Origin: Chloroflexota bacterium
GTDB lineage: Bacteria > Chloroflexota > Anaerolineae > J036 > Brachytrichaceae
NCBI GenBank assembly: GCA_021813225.1
Contig: JAKALH010000116.1
Coordinates: 1-7,832 of the forward strand
Length of the DNA: 7,832 nt
Direction: 5' to 3'
Of the stretch, positions 6,986 through 7,832 are shown in pieces. Below the pieces are notes generated by a model. That model was not told where the DNA came from. It did no database searches and saw only the letters and a list, made by a program, of their open reading frames with translations. The translations under genes and the position numbers were made by a program. Each line of letters begins with the position of its first letter. Position 1 is the stretch's first letter.

Positions 6986-7832
6986 CTAGTGAGCGACATC
7001 CAGCCAGCCCAGCGAAATCGTGTCGCCCGGCAGCCGTTCATTCTGCTGAGAGGCGCTGCGCGCCGGCACGCCCTGCTGGTTATCCGAGCGGTACGCGCCC
7101 AGCACGACGGCATACTTCCCCGCCGGCAGTTCCGGCGGCAGCCGTATGCTGGACTGATTGATAACCACCTCGCCGCGGTGCCAGGCGTGCGTCGGATAGG
7201 CGCCCCCGTGCGGCTGCGCGTCCAGTTGAGCAGCCAGCTTGCCATCCAGCGAGACGACGTGCACGAACAGCGTCAGATCAGCGACGCTGCGGGCTTCCAT
7301 GCGCCATGTCGTGGTCACCACGACGGTCTGCCCGGCATGCGCCGCGGGGTCAAACGCGGCGTGCAACAGCGCCAGTTCGCTGCCTGCCCCGATGTAATCC
7401 TGCGCCGGCGCATGCAGCCACGGCGACACCGCGGCATAGTCGAGCGCGATCGGGATCACGCCCACCTTGGAATCGCACGCGCCTTTGCCGCAGCGCGCCG
7501 GCAGCGCCTGACCGGTCTGCGGGTCGATCCAACTGACCTTGTAGGTGGCCAGCAGCGGCGCATCGACCGTCGGCCAGATGGTCATATAGCGCGTCTGCTG
7601 GTAGATCTGCCCCGGCTGCCAGGCGCTGAGCGGGGATTCGTCGGCAGGCGCTTCGTTGTAGAGTTCCAGCGAGCGGCCGTCCAGCGCGAAGGCATCCAGG
7701 CGCAGGCGATACTCCTGCGTAAGCGGGCGCAGCGGCTTGAAGAACAGGGTGATCATCATGATGCCGGTGCGGTACGTGCGCGGTTTGGGCAGGTAGTAGC
7801 CCACCAACTCAAGCGCGTCCCCGTAAGTGATG
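6986..7832 (-). CDS. Protein with two tandem beta-sandwich-like C-terminal domains, likely tail of a membrane glycosyltransferase-like protein; 5' end outside window
   Basis: The frame is open through the right edge (last codons before it read ITYGDALE), so the TTG at 7807 is not a real start; 281 residues and a TAG stop are visible. Two domains of similar plan can be aligned. In-window residues 8-112 contain LELVGY, TGIMMITLFFKP, DAFALDGR, SAWQPGQIY and LLATYKVSW. Residues 151-281 contain ELALLHAAF, GQTVVVTTTWR, HVVSLDGK, HAWHRGEVV, LPAGKYAVVLGAY and ISLGWLDV. A linker with a close Cys pair (C114, C119) lies between them. Such domains often form the extracytoplasmic end of polytopic GT39/ArnT-like or DUF-type membrane proteins in Chloroflexota; that is recollection of family pattern, and no membrane helix lies in the visible part. 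It ends 20 bp before the Ca2+-ATPase and probably heads or continues the same operon. Function unknown. Confidence 0.7.
   Translation of the reverse strand, partial: ITYGDALELVGYYLPKPRTYRTGIMMITLFFKPLRPLTQEYRLRLDAFALDGRSLELYNEAPADESPLSAWQPGQIYQQTRYMTIWPTVDAPLLATYKVSWIDPQTGQALPARCGKGACDSKVGVIPIALDYAAVSPWLHAPAQDYIGAGSELALLHAAFDPAAHAGQTVVVTTTWRMEARSVADLTLFVHVVSLDGKLAAQLDAQPHGGAYPTHAWHRGEVVINQSSIRLPPELPAGKYAVVLGAYRSDNQQGVPARSASQQNERLPGDTISLGWLDVAH

Overview
The window is dense, GC-rich bacterial DNA, and almost every base is coding. It has one glycosyltransferase on the + strand (cut off at the left edge) facing five tightly packed - strand genes, the first of which is cut off at the right edge. 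No RNA gene, IS element, CRISPR array or integrase is visible. My best guess for the source is a Chloroflexota bacterium, for example an Anaerolineae or Roseiflexus relative. The hints are paired ABC-2 permeases of the PF06182/DUF990 type, a polytopic-protein tail of beta domains of a kind common in that phylum, and a degenerate heptanucleotide repeat array. This assignment is inference; no marker gene is present.

Layout. 1-945 (+): C-terminal 314 residues of a DUF1972/GT4 glycosyltransferase. 960-2381 (-): polyprenyl-phosphate sugar phosphotransferase, which starts cell-surface polysaccharide synthesis. 2392-3180 (-) and 3177-3995 (-): two ABC-2 permease subunits overlapping by ATGA. 4011-6965 (-): a large P-type Ca2+-ATPase. 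6986-7832 (-): C-terminal part of a protein with two tandem beta-sandwich-like domains. Gaps between the - strand genes are 20, 15, -4 and 10 bp, so they look like one operon read from right to left. The GT and the sugar transferase converge with 14 bp between them.

How the genes may work together. The sugar transferase and the GT fit assembly of a lipid-linked surface glycan. The two permeases form an exporter of unknown substrate, but no ABC ATPase is encoded in the window. The Ca2+ pump is placed directly upstream of the permeases; whether they share a function or only a transcript cannot be told.

The most unusual feature is inside the Ca2+-ATPase. A 147-bp array of 21 degenerate heptanucleotide units (5631-5777) lies in frame in the nucleotide-binding domain. 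It encodes exactly 49 residues (397-445) as seven heptapeptides. Because 7 is coprime to 3, the 7-bp DNA repeat becomes a 7-residue peptide repeat, and removing it on paper leaves a normal-looking pump. It appears to be a genomic repeat that inserted into, or expanded in, a tolerant surface loop of an essential-type enzyme.
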